From the NCBI GenBank assembly GCA_016720835.1, contig JADKJW010000006.1, positions 62,001 through 126,000 of the forward strand: DNA of 64,000 nt, in the 5' to 3' direction. The number at the start of each line of letters is the position of its first letter. Positions within the stretch are counted from its first letter, which is position 1. Shown piece by piece: positions 26,427-34,992 of this stretch. The notes beneath the pieces are model-generated. The model did no database searches. It saw nothing but the letters and a program-made list of their open reading frames with translations, and had not been told where the DNA came from. The position numbers were made by a program, and so were the translations under genes. Source of the stretch: Ignavibacteria bacterium. Its GTDB lineage: Bacteria > Bacteroidota > Ignavibacteria > SZUA-365.

Positions 26427-28832
26427 TTATTTCAGAACGACCAACTGCTTGGTGAGCACCACGCCGGAAGAACTCAGCACATACTGGTAGGTTCCGCTCG
26501 GCACCGGGTCTCCGAGATCGTTCCGGCCGTCCCACGCTGCAAAATGCATGCCTGCCGCCTGCGGACCGCTGCTCAGCACCTTGATGCGCGCCCCGCGGAG
26601 ATCGAAGATCTCGAGGGTGACGGTGGAGGCGGAGGGCAGGTTGTACGCAATATTGGTCGCACCGTTGCGGGACTTCGAGAACGGATTCGGGTAGTTCTGC
26701 TGAAGATCGGCGCGCTTCGCTGCGGGGGCATTGTCGACCGCCGTCGAAGAGGTCTTTTCCGTCAGCGAATGAATCTTGTTGATTTCGAGGTTCTTGACGG
26801 TTTCCAGTTTCTTGTTCGGCCAGCGGATCACGACCGAGTCGATCGCCGTTGCGCTTCCCAATCCGATGTGCAGCACATACGGCTGCTGGGAGCCCGCGCC
26901 CTTGCCCGCGGTCACGGCGCGAGTGTACATCACGCCGCCGGCATAGACGCGCGCGCGCGCGCCGATGGCGTGGCTGTTTCCGGTTTTGCCTTTGAGGTTG
27001 AGCTGCACCCAGTTGCCCTTGGCGGTGAGCTCGTTCCGGAAAAGCCTGAGCCCGAATTCAGATCCGATCGCCAGGTCGAGATCGCCGTCGTTGTCGAAGT
27101 CCGCCCAGGCAACGCCGAATCCGGCTTCGGCCCTGAGACCGGCGGTATACGCGACATCGGTGAAGCTGTAGTCGGCGTTCTGGATATAGAGCGACCCTTC
27201 CGCGCAGCGCTCGCCGCTGGACACGTAGAAGTCGAGACGCCCGTCGTTGTTCACATCCGCCCAGGCGACATCCGCCTGATAGACGGTGTAGCCGAGCTTC
27301 GCCGTGAGCTGCATGTTGGCAAAGCTGTTGGACAACGTGGCGTCGTTCTTCCAGATGGAGGTGATATCGCTGTACATGAGACGATACGGGAGTGCCATTT
27401 CGCCGGTCAGCAGATCGTGCGTGCCATCGTTGTTGTAATCGCCGAAGTCGCAACCGCGGGTATTGCCGTACAATCCGCTGTACCCTGATTTCACGCCACC
27501 CTGCGCGTTGTGCGTCGCGCCGACGCTGCGGAAAAACGGCGTGCCCTGATTCTCGTACAGGGAATTCGGCTGCAGGCGGTCGTTGCCGACAAAGAGGTCC
27601 GCGTCGCCGTCGCCGTCGTAGTCGATCCATTGGGCGGATGTCGACGGGCGATATCCTTCCACGGTCTGATTCGTGTTGTACGGATTGCGGCCGAACTGGC
27701 CTTTCGTGTAGCCGCCCAGGTTCGCCGTTTTCTCCGTGAACTTCAGGCCGCTGCCGCCGTCATACAATCGCGCCGTCCACGCCGCGCCTTCAACACGCGC
27801 GGAGTCCGCGGGATCCTGCGGATTCTTCGCGAACAGGTACTCTCCGTTTGCGACGAACAGATCGGGATACGTGTCGTTGTTGTAGTCGGCGAAACACATC
27901 GCCTGCGTGTTCACCGATTGCACGAGTCCGGTGCTCGCGCCCGATGTGAACGTGCCGTTCGTGTTGATGTAGACGAGGTTCGCGGGCTGACAGACGATGT
28001 CGAGATCTCCATCATTGTCCATGTCCGCGAACATCTGCACCTGGCTGCCGCCGGTGTAGCCCGCGGATGCGGCGACGTCCTCGAACGTCCCGTCGCCCTT
28101 GTTGCGATAGAGCCGGTTGCCGCTCAGCAGATCCTGCCAGCCGTCGCCGTTGTAGTCGCCCCATGCAACGCGCGGATTCGTGCTCTGCGCGATGTTCAAG
28201 CCCGATTCCACGGTGGCGTCATAGAAGTACGTTGAAGGATTCTCGTTGTAATACTCGCCCGCGGCGCCGATGTACCAGTTGTTGATCGGTACCTGGCCGG
28301 AAAACCATGCCCCCATGCTGTAGGAGCTGGTCGCGGCGTTGTACTGCGCGAAGGAATTCGTGTACATCGAATCGCGCTGACTGTTCGCGCAGGGGATCGC
28401 CTGTGTCACCCGATCCATGCGCACCTTGACGTCCGCGTTGCGTATCGTCACGCCGACGAAAAACTGGCCCGGACCGCCGACGGCAACCGGCGCCGGCAGC
28501 TGGAAACGGAACAACGAATCTGTCCCGGGAGGAATGGTCACCGTCACCGCGGCTGAAAGCGGCTTCATCAAATAGGGGAACTGATAGCCGCCTTCGCGGC
28601 CGAACAGAACCAGATCCGCGGTGCCGCCCGTCGTGGTTGTCACAAACCAGACCGAAATCTCCGAAATGCGGGTGGGCGCCATGATATCGTACCGCGCCAG
28701 CATGGTGGAATTCGTCGGAATATTCAAGAGGTAGTAATTGTCTTCGACGCTGTAGTACTCGAATTTCACCTGCGCGGATGCGCCGGCCATGAGTGCGAGC
28801 AAGAAAAACAGAATTCCGTACACGTGTTTCAT
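26427..28832 (-). CDS. Secreted FG-GAP/VCBS repeat protein with UnbV domain and T9SS sorting domain
   Basis: 801 residues from ATG 28832, which starts a signal peptide (MKHVYGILFFLLALMAGASAQ); the frame is open further upstream but runs into the nadA region. About 240-560 contains calcium-binding FG-GAP/VCBS repeats (WGDYNGDGWQDLLSGN, MDNDGDLDIVC, DYNNDGTHDLLTGE, WADFDNDGDLDLAIG). About 590-665 is an ASPIC/UnbV domain (NWVQLNLKGKTGNSHAIGAR, IGLGSATAIDSVVIRWPN). About 715-801 is the T9SS domain (LQQNYPNPFSKSRNGATN, FDLRGARIKVL). Predicted surface-exposed or released adhesive propeller; ligand unknown. Confidence 0.93.
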   Translation of the reverse strand: MKHVYGILFFLLALMAGASAQVKFEYYSVEDNYYLLNIPTNSTMLARYDIMAPTRISEISVWFVTTTTGGTADLVLFGREGGYQFPYLMKPLSAAVTVTIPPGTDSLFRFQLPAPVAVGGPGQFFVGVTIRNADVKVRMDRVTQAIPCANSQRDSMYTNSFAQYNAATSSYSMGAWFSGQVPINNWYIGAAGEYYNENPSTYFYDATVESGLNIAQSTNPRVAWGDYNGDGWQDLLSGNRLYRNKGDGTFEDVAASAGYTGGSQVQMFADMDNDGDLDIVCQPANLVYINTNGTFTSGASTGLVQSVNTQAMCFADYNNDTYPDLFVANGEYLFAKNPQDPADSARVEGAAWTARLYDGGSGLKFTEKTANLGGYTKGQFGRNPYNTNQTVEGYRPSTSAQWIDYDGDGDADLFVGNDRLQPNSLYENQGTPFFRSVGATHNAQGGVKSGYSGLYGNTRGCDFGDYNNDGTHDLLTGEMALPYRLMYSDITSIWKNDATLSNSFANMQLTAKLGYTVYQADVAWADVNNDGRLDFYVSSGERCAEGSLYIQNADYSFTDVAYTAGLRAEAGFGVAWADFDNDGDLDLAIGSEFGLRLFRNELTAKGNWVQLNLKGKTGNSHAIGARARVYAGGVMYTRAVTAGKGAGSQQPYVLHIGLGSATAIDSVVIRWPNKKLETVKNLEINKIHSLTEKTSSTAVDNAPAAKRADLQQNYPNPFSKSRNGATNIAYNLPSASTVTLEIFDLRGARIKVLSSGPQAAGMHFAAWDGRNDLGDPVPSGTYQYVLSSSGVVLTKQLVVLK

Positions 28833-28846
28833 GAACACCTCGATCT

Positions 28847-28887
28847 GGAAAAAAAGAAAAATGTGCGTGCTGGAGACCTTGTCTCCA
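28847..28887 (-). terminator. Probable terminator after nadA
   Basis: On the minus strand TGGAGAC, loop AAG, GTCTCCA is followed after 8 nt by a T-rich tract. It lies between the nadA stop and the FG-GAP protein start, so it probably ends the glmS-bshB-nadA transcript. Confidence 0.5.
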
Positions 28888-28926
28888 ATCACGGGAATGT
28901 AGGGAATTCCGCGATGATTTGCATCT

Positions 28927-29949
28927 CTATGCGCGGAACGGGAGCGCGATGCCGTCGAGAAGTTCGGGTACCGTGCCTGGGACGCTGGCGCTGAGTTGCA
29001 GCATGCGCTCGATCGGCGTGAGCGCGCGGCGCCGCAGCTGTTCGTCGAGAGTGATCGCCGGCGCCCGCGCAACCATGCATCGGTGCACCTTTTCCAGTGA
29101 ATTGCGCTTCATGTACGGGCATTCGTTACACGCGCAATCCGCATCGGGAGGAGCGGGGTGAAACACCGTGTCCGGACACGCCAGCCGCATCTGGTGCAGA
29201 ATGCCCGCTTCCGTCGCGACGATGAACTCCCGCACGGCGTGCTCGCGCACGAAACGCAGGAGCCCGCTGGTGGAACCGATGAAGTCCGCCCGCTCCAGCA
29301 CCGGCGCCTCGCATTCGGGATGCGCCACAACCAGAGCGCCGGGGTGACGGAACTGCAGGGCGTGCAGCTTCCGTTCGCTGAACTGTTCGTGCACAGTGCA
29401 CGTCCCCTGCCAGAGCAGCATCGGGCGGCCGGTGGACTTCGCCAGGTATCGCCCGAGATTCTTGTCGGGCGCGAACAGGACCGGCACCTCCGACGGGATG
29501 TGACGAAGGATGGTTTCGGCACTGCTGGACGTGCAGATGATGTCGCTCAGCGCCTTCACTTCGGCGGTACTGTTGATGTAGGTCACCGCGAGATGGTCGG
29601 GATGACGCTCCCGGAATGCGCGGAAGAGCCAGGCCGGGGCGCTCTCCGCCAGCGTGCACCCCGCGTCGAGGTCGGGAAGGAGCACCAGTTTCTCCGGATT
29701 CAGGATCTTGGCCGTCTCCGCCATGAAGTGGACACCGGCGAACACGATGACGTCCGCATTCGTCTCCGCCGCTCTGCGCGACAGCTCGAGGCTGTCCCCC
29801 ACATGATCGGCGACGTCCTGCACGTCCGCGTCCACGTAGTAATGCGCGAGCAGGACGGCGTTCATCTCGCGCTTCAGGAGGAGAATGTCCTTCTGGAGAG
29901 GGGAGGCGTGCGGCGCCGGGCCGTTCGGCGCGTCGGGACGGTCGATCAC
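28927..29949 (-). CDS. nadA: Quinolinate synthase A
   Basis: 340 residues. It condenses iminoaspartate with dihydroxyacetone phosphate to quinolinate for NAD synthesis, using a [4Fe-4S] cluster. Seen: LLAHYYVDADVQDVADHVGDS near the N-terminus, CTSSSAETI, HPECEAP and NECPYMKRNSLEKV. Candidate cluster cysteines are in CTSSS, HPEC and CNEC. The gene overlaps bshB by 4 bp. No nadB or nadC lies nearby. The cytoplasmic location and the length fit the family. Confidence 0.96.
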   Translation of the reverse strand: MIDRPDAPNGPAPHASPLQKDILLLKREMNAVLLAHYYVDADVQDVADHVGDSLELSRRAAETNADVIVFAGVHFMAETAKILNPEKLVLLPDLDAGCTLAESAPAWLFRAFRERHPDHLAVTYINSTAEVKALSDIICTSSSAETILRHIPSEVPVLFAPDKNLGRYLAKSTGRPMLLWQGTCTVHEQFSERKLHALQFRHPGALVVAHPECEAPVLERADFIGSTSGLLRFVREHAVREFIVATEAGILHQMRLACPDTVFHPAPPDADCACNECPYMKRNSLEKVHRCMVARAPAITLDEQLRRRALTPIERMLQLSASVPGTVPELLDGIALPFRA

Positions 29950-30680
29950 GGGTGCGCCTCGTCGCTGGTGTCGAGGCCGTGGAACAGGTCGTCCACCCAG
30001 GGCGAGTACTGCTCCTGCCAGAACGAGTAATGTTCGAAATTGCGCAGCAACGCGCCGCCGGCCCCGTCCTTCGCGATGACGTCGCGGATGCTTTCCTGAA
30101 TGTCGAGCGCGATCTGCCTGCCTTCGGTAAAGGCGGAGACGTCCACCGCACAGTCGATGGCGTCATCCGGCTCGAGAAACAGGCGCCGCGGCACGAGCTC
30201 GGCATCCGCGCGGCACACCGTCTGCATGGCAAAACGCTGCAGCGGCACAATCGATTCGCGAAGTTCCGCGAACACGCGCTTGACGACCGCGTGCGCGACG
30301 AGGTGGTCGATGAAACCCGACACGCCGTGCGGCGGGTAGGACACGACGACATGGGGACGCACCTTCCGCACGGTCTCCGCCACGGCCCGTTCGAGCTCGC
30401 GCGGGTCCAGGCCCGCGAGCGCGCCATCGGGAAAATCGAGGAGAAAAAGATCCTTGAGTCCGTAATGGTCCCGGAGGAGATGCATTTCCGCGGCGCGCAT
30501 GTCGCCCATCTGCGCCCGCGTGAGGCCGCGCTTCGGCCCCTGGCTCGACGCTTCGCCCTTCGTGAGCGTCAACAGCGACACCTCCGCCCCTTCGCGGACG
30601 TACTTGAGAATGCTGCCGCCGCACCCGTACGTCTCGTCGTCGGGATGGGGGAATACGAGGAGGAGTCTGCGGCCGGGCAT
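29946..30680 (-). CDS. bshB: PIG-L/LmbE deacetylase, bacillithiol-biosynthesis type
   Basis: 244 residues. The metal-binding motif HPDDE lies at 12-16, with a second His in GFIDHLVAHAVV. The family includes BshB (N-acetylglucosaminyl-malate deacetylase) and the mycothiol and GPI deacetylases. The BshB1-like features are MGDMRAAEMH and VSYPPHGVSGFIDH. In the lineage suggested here bacillithiol is the expected low-molecular-weight thiol, and the adjacent glmS makes the amino sugar from which it is built; bshA and bshC are not in the window, so the exact substrate is inferred. It starts 5 bp after glmS. Confidence 0.82.
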   Translation of the reverse strand: MPGRRLLLVFPHPDDETYGCGGSILKYVREGAEVSLLTLTKGEASSQGPKRGLTRAQMGDMRAAEMHLLRDHYGLKDLFLLDFPDGALAGLDPRELERAVAETVRKVRPHVVVSYPPHGVSGFIDHLVAHAVVKRVFAELRESIVPLQRFAMQTVCRADAELVPRRLFLEPDDAIDCAVDVSAFTEGRQIALDIQESIRDVIAKDGAGGALLRNFEHYSFWQEQYSPWVDDLFHGLDTSDEAHP

Positions 30681-30685
30681 GTCCG

Positions 30686-32521
30686 CTACTCGACCGTGAC
30701 GCTCTTCGCGAGATTGCGCGGCTGATCGACGTTGCAGTCCCGGAACACCGCGATGGAATAGGCGAGCAGTTGCAGCGGGATGATGGTCAACAGCGGCGAC
30801 AGGAAATCGACCGTGGTCGGGACTTCGATGACGAACTGCGCCAGCTCCTCGATGGTCGAATCGTCGCGATTGACGATGGCGATCACCTTGCCCTTGCGCG
30901 CGCGCACTTCCTGAATGTTGCTGATGACCTTCTCGTGGATCCGGTCCTGCGGCGCGATGACCACGACGGGCATGTTCTCGTCGATGAGCGCGATGGGACC
31001 ATGCTTCATCTCCGCGGCCGGATACCCTTCCGCGTGAATGTAGGAAATCTCCTTGAGCTTGAGCGCGCCCTCGAGCGCGGTCGGGAAATTGTACCCGCGG
31101 CCGAGATACAGCGCGTTGTTCGCCGTGTGGATCTGACGTGCCAGTTCGCGGATTTCGTCCGCCTTCTCGAGAATTTCGCGCACTTTATCGGGAATGCTCA
31201 GCAGCTCGTCCGCGAATTTCCTGCCCTCGTCCAGCGAGATGAAGCCGCGCGTGCGGCCCAGCATCAGGGTGAGAAGCGAGAGAACGACGAGCTGCGACGT
31301 GAAGGCCTTCGTGGACGCCACGCCGATCTCGGGTCCCGCATGCGTGTACACGCCCGCGTGCGTTTCGCGCGCGATGCTGCTGCCGACCACGTTGCAGATG
31401 CCGAGGACGGTCGCGCCGCGCAGTTTGGCCTCGCGGATTGCCGCGAGCGTGTCGGCGGTTTCGCCGCTCTGGCTGATCGCGATGACGACGTCGTTTTCGG
31501 TGAGCACGGGGCTCCGGTACCGGAACTCCGAGGCGTACTCGACCTCCACCGGGATGCGCGCGTACTGTTCGAGCATGTACTCGCCGACGAGGCCGGCATG
31601 CCACGACGTGCCGCATGCGGTGATGATGATGCGCCGCGCTCCTTCGAGGGCGGAAACGACATCGCGCAGTCCGCCCAGCTTCGCGGTGCCCTTGTCCTTC
31701 AGAATGCGCCCGCGCATCGAGTCCATGATCGTCTGCGGCTGCTCGTGAATCTCCTTGAGCATGAAATGATCGTATCCGCCCTTCTCGATCTGCTCGATGT
31801 CGAAGGTGATCTGCTCGATCTTGTGCTCCACCGCCTCGTCGCCGATGGTCTTCACCTCGTACCCGTCGCGGGTCAGGGTCGCGATATTGCCGTCCTCGAG
31901 GAAGATGACCTGCCGCGTGTGGTGCACGATGGCGGACGCGTCCGACGCGACAAAATACTCGCCGTCATTGATGCCGAGGACCAGCGGACTGCCCATGCGG
32001 GCCGCGATGAGCTTGCCGGGCTCGCGGCTCGAGATGACGGCGATCCCGTAGGTGCCGTCCACTTCCTTGAGGGCCAGGCGCACGCTCTGCTCGAGATTGC
32101 CGGTGATGTCGTAGAACGTCGAGATGAGCTGCACGAGCGATTCCGTGTCGGTGTCGGTCTTGAACTCGATGCCGTCGCGTTCGAGCCGCCGCCGGATGGC
32201 GCTGTAATTCTCGATGATGCCGTTGTGAATCAGGGCGATCGTCCCGGTGTGGTCCACATGCGGATGCGCATTCTGATCGTTGGGCTCGCCATGCGTCGCC
32301 CATCGCGTGTGCCCGATGCCGACCGTGGACGCGAACGGATGCAGCGCGGAAAGCGTCTCGAGATCGTTGACTTTCCCGGCGCGCTTCAGAACATCGATGT
32401 TGCCGTTCTGCAGGACGGCGATCCCCGCGGAATCGTACCCGCGGTACTCGAGCCGTTTCAACCCGTTGAGAAGAATCGGCGTCGCCTCCCGATCTCCAAT
32501 ATAGCCCACTAAACCGCACAT
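30686..32521 (-). CDS. glmS: Glutamine--fructose-6-phosphate aminotransferase (isomerizing)
   Basis: 611 residues, standard length. It makes glucosamine-6-phosphate from fructose-6-phosphate and glutamine, the first step to cell-wall and other amino sugars. The N-terminal glutaminase domain begins MCGLVGYIG with nucleophile Cys2, followed by EYRGYDSAG, HTRWATHG and HNGIIEN. Two SIS domains follow (TACGTSWHAG, SQSGETADT, LGRGYNFPTALEGALKLKE) and the conserved end DQPRNLAKSVTVE. First gene of the glmS-bshB-nadA cluster. I see no glmS-ribozyme-like sequence upstream. Confidence 0.97.
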   Translation of the reverse strand: MCGLVGYIGDREATPILLNGLKRLEYRGYDSAGIAVLQNGNIDVLKRAGKVNDLETLSALHPFASTVGIGHTRWATHGEPNDQNAHPHVDHTGTIALIHNGIIENYSAIRRRLERDGIEFKTDTDTESLVQLISTFYDITGNLEQSVRLALKEVDGTYGIAVISSREPGKLIAARMGSPLVLGINDGEYFVASDASAIVHHTRQVIFLEDGNIATLTRDGYEVKTIGDEAVEHKIEQITFDIEQIEKGGYDHFMLKEIHEQPQTIMDSMRGRILKDKGTAKLGGLRDVVSALEGARRIIITACGTSWHAGLVGEYMLEQYARIPVEVEYASEFRYRSPVLTENDVVIAISQSGETADTLAAIREAKLRGATVLGICNVVGSSIARETHAGVYTHAGPEIGVASTKAFTSQLVVLSLLTLMLGRTRGFISLDEGRKFADELLSIPDKVREILEKADEIRELARQIHTANNALYLGRGYNFPTALEGALKLKEISYIHAEGYPAAEMKHGPIALIDENMPVVVIAPQDRIHEKVISNIQEVRARKGKVIAIVNRDDSTIEELAQFVIEVPTTVDFLSPLLTIIPLQLLAYSIAVFRDCNVDQPRNLAKSVTVE

Positions 32522-32907
32522 ACTGACCCGCCTGCGTGATATCCGACAATGAATTCCAAAAGGTCCATGGATTTTTGAACTTATTGATTGAGTCGGTTAC
32601 TTCCAAGGAAGAAGCACTCGCGGTCACGTCATTCTGCCCTGGAAGCGACGTGTCCGCTCCCGCCTCTGCGAGCAGCCGGCGCGAAGGCGACCGGAGGTTC
32701 GTAGCGGGATCTTTTTGCTGCATCAAGCTGATGGGCGGGAACATGCTGCAACCATTTCCTGTTTACCGAGCATGGGGGGCACACCCTCAATGCCCACACG
32801 CGTATTCACGACCGCAAGAGACGACCGCCGCCCGGGTATCTGACCCTGAAGTCCTTGCGGACCATGCTTCGCCTTACGACGCAGTCTTTCACATACAGGA
32901 GTTTGAC
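32522..32907. other. 386-bp divergent intergenic region, glmS / T9SS gene
   Basis: The frame of the plus-strand gene stays open through it, but the sequence does not look protein-like. TTGAAC (32575-32580), 17 bp, TACTTC (32598-32603) is the best plus-strand promoter candidate and is weak. No hairpin or RNA motif recognised. Confidence 0.45.
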
Positions 32908-34671
32908 ATGTCCAGCTCTCCCGCATCATACCGCGCGGCAATACGACGTCTCGTTTTCGGGATCGTCGCGGTGTCCGCGCTTCTGCTCTCCAGCATCCCG
33001 GTGCTGCACGCGCAGATCTCCACGACCCCGTTCCGCCAATTTCAGGATACCTATGTTCCCGTCAGCGGCGGCACGGTCCTCTGCTCGGCCGGAACCATTC
33101 TCGTCCCGATGACCTCGTCTTCTCTCGACGACGGGTATTGGACCATCAACCTGCCGTTCACATTCAGATACAACAACCTGAATCAGACAGTCCTCTATCT
33201 CTGCACCAACGGCTACCTCACCTTCGGTTCCGGTTCGACGAGCCTCACCGGCGCGATCTCCGGCGGACAGGGAAGCCAGGGTGCCATTTGCGGATTGTCG
33301 CGCGATCTCGATCTCCGCTCCGGGAATCCGGCGCCAGAGGTTTCCTTTGCGACGACCGGCCTCGCGCCGGACCGCGTGTTCACCATTCAGTACAAAAGCG
33401 TCAAGACCTATCCGGCGACAACGTACCCGGCGGACAATCTCAATTTCCAGATCAAGCTGTATGAAACGTCGAACCGCGTGGATGTCGTCTACGGGACGTT
33501 CACCACGACCGCCTCTACAACGGCGCAGGTAGGGCTCCGTGGCTCGACCAACGCGATGGTGAACGTCAGCAACCGCATGGTCACCTCGGGATTGCATACA
33601 TGGCCCTCGTCGGTGTCGGGAACTGCAAACACTTCCGCATGCGCGTACAACTCGACGCTGTTCCCTTCGTCCGGGTGGACGTATTCCTGGGGATGCAACA
33701 TTCCTTCCGGATCCGCCGACATGCAGATCGTGGACGGGAACGGCAATGCGCAGCCCTATGTGTACAGTCCGGGGACGATCTTCGTGAAATATTCGGTCAG
33801 CTTCCCGCTGGCCACCGCGTACACGATCGCCGCCACACTCAAGTTCTACCGCATCGGCGATCCTTCGGGCGTGCCGGTGTTTACCACGTCGTTTGACATC
33901 AACAAGCCGGTCGGAGTCGCGTCGGGCATGTCGCCGGTCAACATCGATCTGGCGCCCGGATTCTACCGCATCGCGGCGGCGTACAGGATGCAGAACAACT
34001 GCGGCACCTACGAGGATTACGCCCTCACGGCATCCATTCTCTCGTTGGCACCCGGCACCGAACCCTGCCTCGTCTGGCCTGGCGACGCGAACAATGACGG
34101 CACCGTCAATTTCGGCGATCGCAGTGCCTTGAACCGGTACATTGCGGAGGCGAACCTCCGGTCCTTCTGGCTCCAGGGCCCGGCCCGCTATCGTCCCGAT
34201 GCCGCAAGCAATCCCACGACGTACTACACGTGGGAAGCGCAGCCTTCCGTGCCATGGAGCACCCCCCTTGGCTGTTACATGGATACCGACGGCAACGGCA
34301 TGATCAACAACTTCGACTACCTCGCGATGAAGCGGAATTGGTTGCGCTCGCATGGAGGTTCCTCGAAGACTCGCGAGCAGTTCGATCCGCGGACCTTCGA
34401 CATGGATCAGAACTACCCGAATCCGTTCAATCCGAGCACCACGCTGCGTTTCAGCGTGCCGGAAGCAAGCGAGGTCACCTTGACGGTGGTTGACGTCCTC
34501 GGCCGCACTGTCGCGACGCTCGTCAGCGGCAGCGTTGAAGCCGGCACGCACAGCGTCTCCTTCGATGCCTCGTCGCTCGAGAGCGGCACGTACATTGCCG
34601 CGGTTTCCATGACGGGCAGGGAGAGCGGTTTGACCTTCTCGAAAACCCTGAAGATGACCCTGGCGAAATAA
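32908..34671 (+). CDS. Secreted dockerin-like protein with T9SS sorting domain (paralogue 1)
   Basis: 587 residues from ATG 32908, preceded by CAGGAG and starting a signal peptide (SALLLSSIPVLHAQ). About 45-250 is a nidogen-like beta domain (LPFTFRYNN, LCTNGYLTFGSG, VFTIQYKSV). About 390-475 is a dockerin-like pair of EF-hand loops (GDANNDGTVNFGDRSALNRY and DTDGNGMINNFDYLAMKRNW). The end is a T9SS domain (DQNYPNPFNPSTTL). Its middle and C-terminal modules are shared with the next two genes, but its N-terminal domain differs, so this is module swapping within one family. No cohesin partner is visible. Confidence 0.9.
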   Translation: MSSSPASYRAAIRRLVFGIVAVSALLLSSIPVLHAQISTTPFRQFQDTYVPVSGGTVLCSAGTILVPMTSSSLDDGYWTINLPFTFRYNNLNQTVLYLCTNGYLTFGSGSTSLTGAISGGQGSQGAICGLSRDLDLRSGNPAPEVSFATTGLAPDRVFTIQYKSVKTYPATTYPADNLNFQIKLYETSNRVDVVYGTFTTTASTTAQVGLRGSTNAMVNVSNRMVTSGLHTWPSSVSGTANTSACAYNSTLFPSSGWTYSWGCNIPSGSADMQIVDGNGNAQPYVYSPGTIFVKYSVSFPLATAYTIAATLKFYRIGDPSGVPVFTTSFDINKPVGVASGMSPVNIDLAPGFYRIAAAYRMQNNCGTYEDYALTASILSLAPGTEPCLVWPGDANNDGTVNFGDRSALNRYIAEANLRSFWLQGPARYRPDAASNPTTYYTWEAQPSVPWSTPLGCYMDTDGNGMINNFDYLAMKRNWLRSHGGSSKTREQFDPRTFDMDQNYPNPFNPSTTLRFSVPEASEVTLTVVDVLGRTVATLVSGSVEAGTHSVSFDASSLESGTYIAAVSMTGRESGLTFSKTLKMTLAK

Positions 34672-34700
34672 TTCCGCGCTCATCCAGTTTCCGTTTTCTT

Positions 34701-34736
34701 CCCGACCCGGTCTTCAAACCGGGTCGGGATTTTTTT
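34701..34736 (+). terminator. Intrinsic terminator
   Basis: CCCGACCCGGT (34701-34711), loop CTTCAA, ACCGGGTCGGG (34718-34728), then A and seven T. A perfect 11-bp stem. Confidence 0.95.
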
Positions 34737-34821
34737 CGGGGTTTCGACTCCCTCCGTGCGTGTCGATTCGAATGCTGTCCGACCGTTTTCAGTTTTTTTC
34801 GCCCGGGGATGCCATTTCTAC

Positions 34822-34850
34822 TTGATTTCAAAAAAGAGACGGACTATTTT
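34822..34850 (+). promoter_or_regulatory. Putative promoter of T9SS paralogue 2
   Basis: TTGATT, 17-bp spacer, TATTTT. The same layout and leader length recur before the duplicated gene at 36941. Confidence 0.55.
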
Positions 34851-34992
34851 CCATGAAACTGGACAAGCTCATCCCGTGTATCACTCGGGATGTCGTAATT
34901 GAGCATTTGCAATACGGCCCTTCGAATCACGCTGAAGTGAAGGTTCAAGCACCCTCCATAAAGAACATTTTTCCACTAGCGGAGTACTTCTA

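Larger units (their letters stand above)
34672..34992. other. 321-bp intergenic region with terminator and promoter
   Basis: It holds the terminator of the upstream gene (34701-34736) and a promoter-like pair (34822-34850), followed by a 5' leader of about 135 nt. No gene seen. Confidence 0.6.

Noticed and set aside
32522..32907. glmS ribozyme or other leader RNA upstream of glmS
   Set aside because: No catalytic-core-like sequence was recognised, and the region reads as ordinary divergent intergenic DNA.
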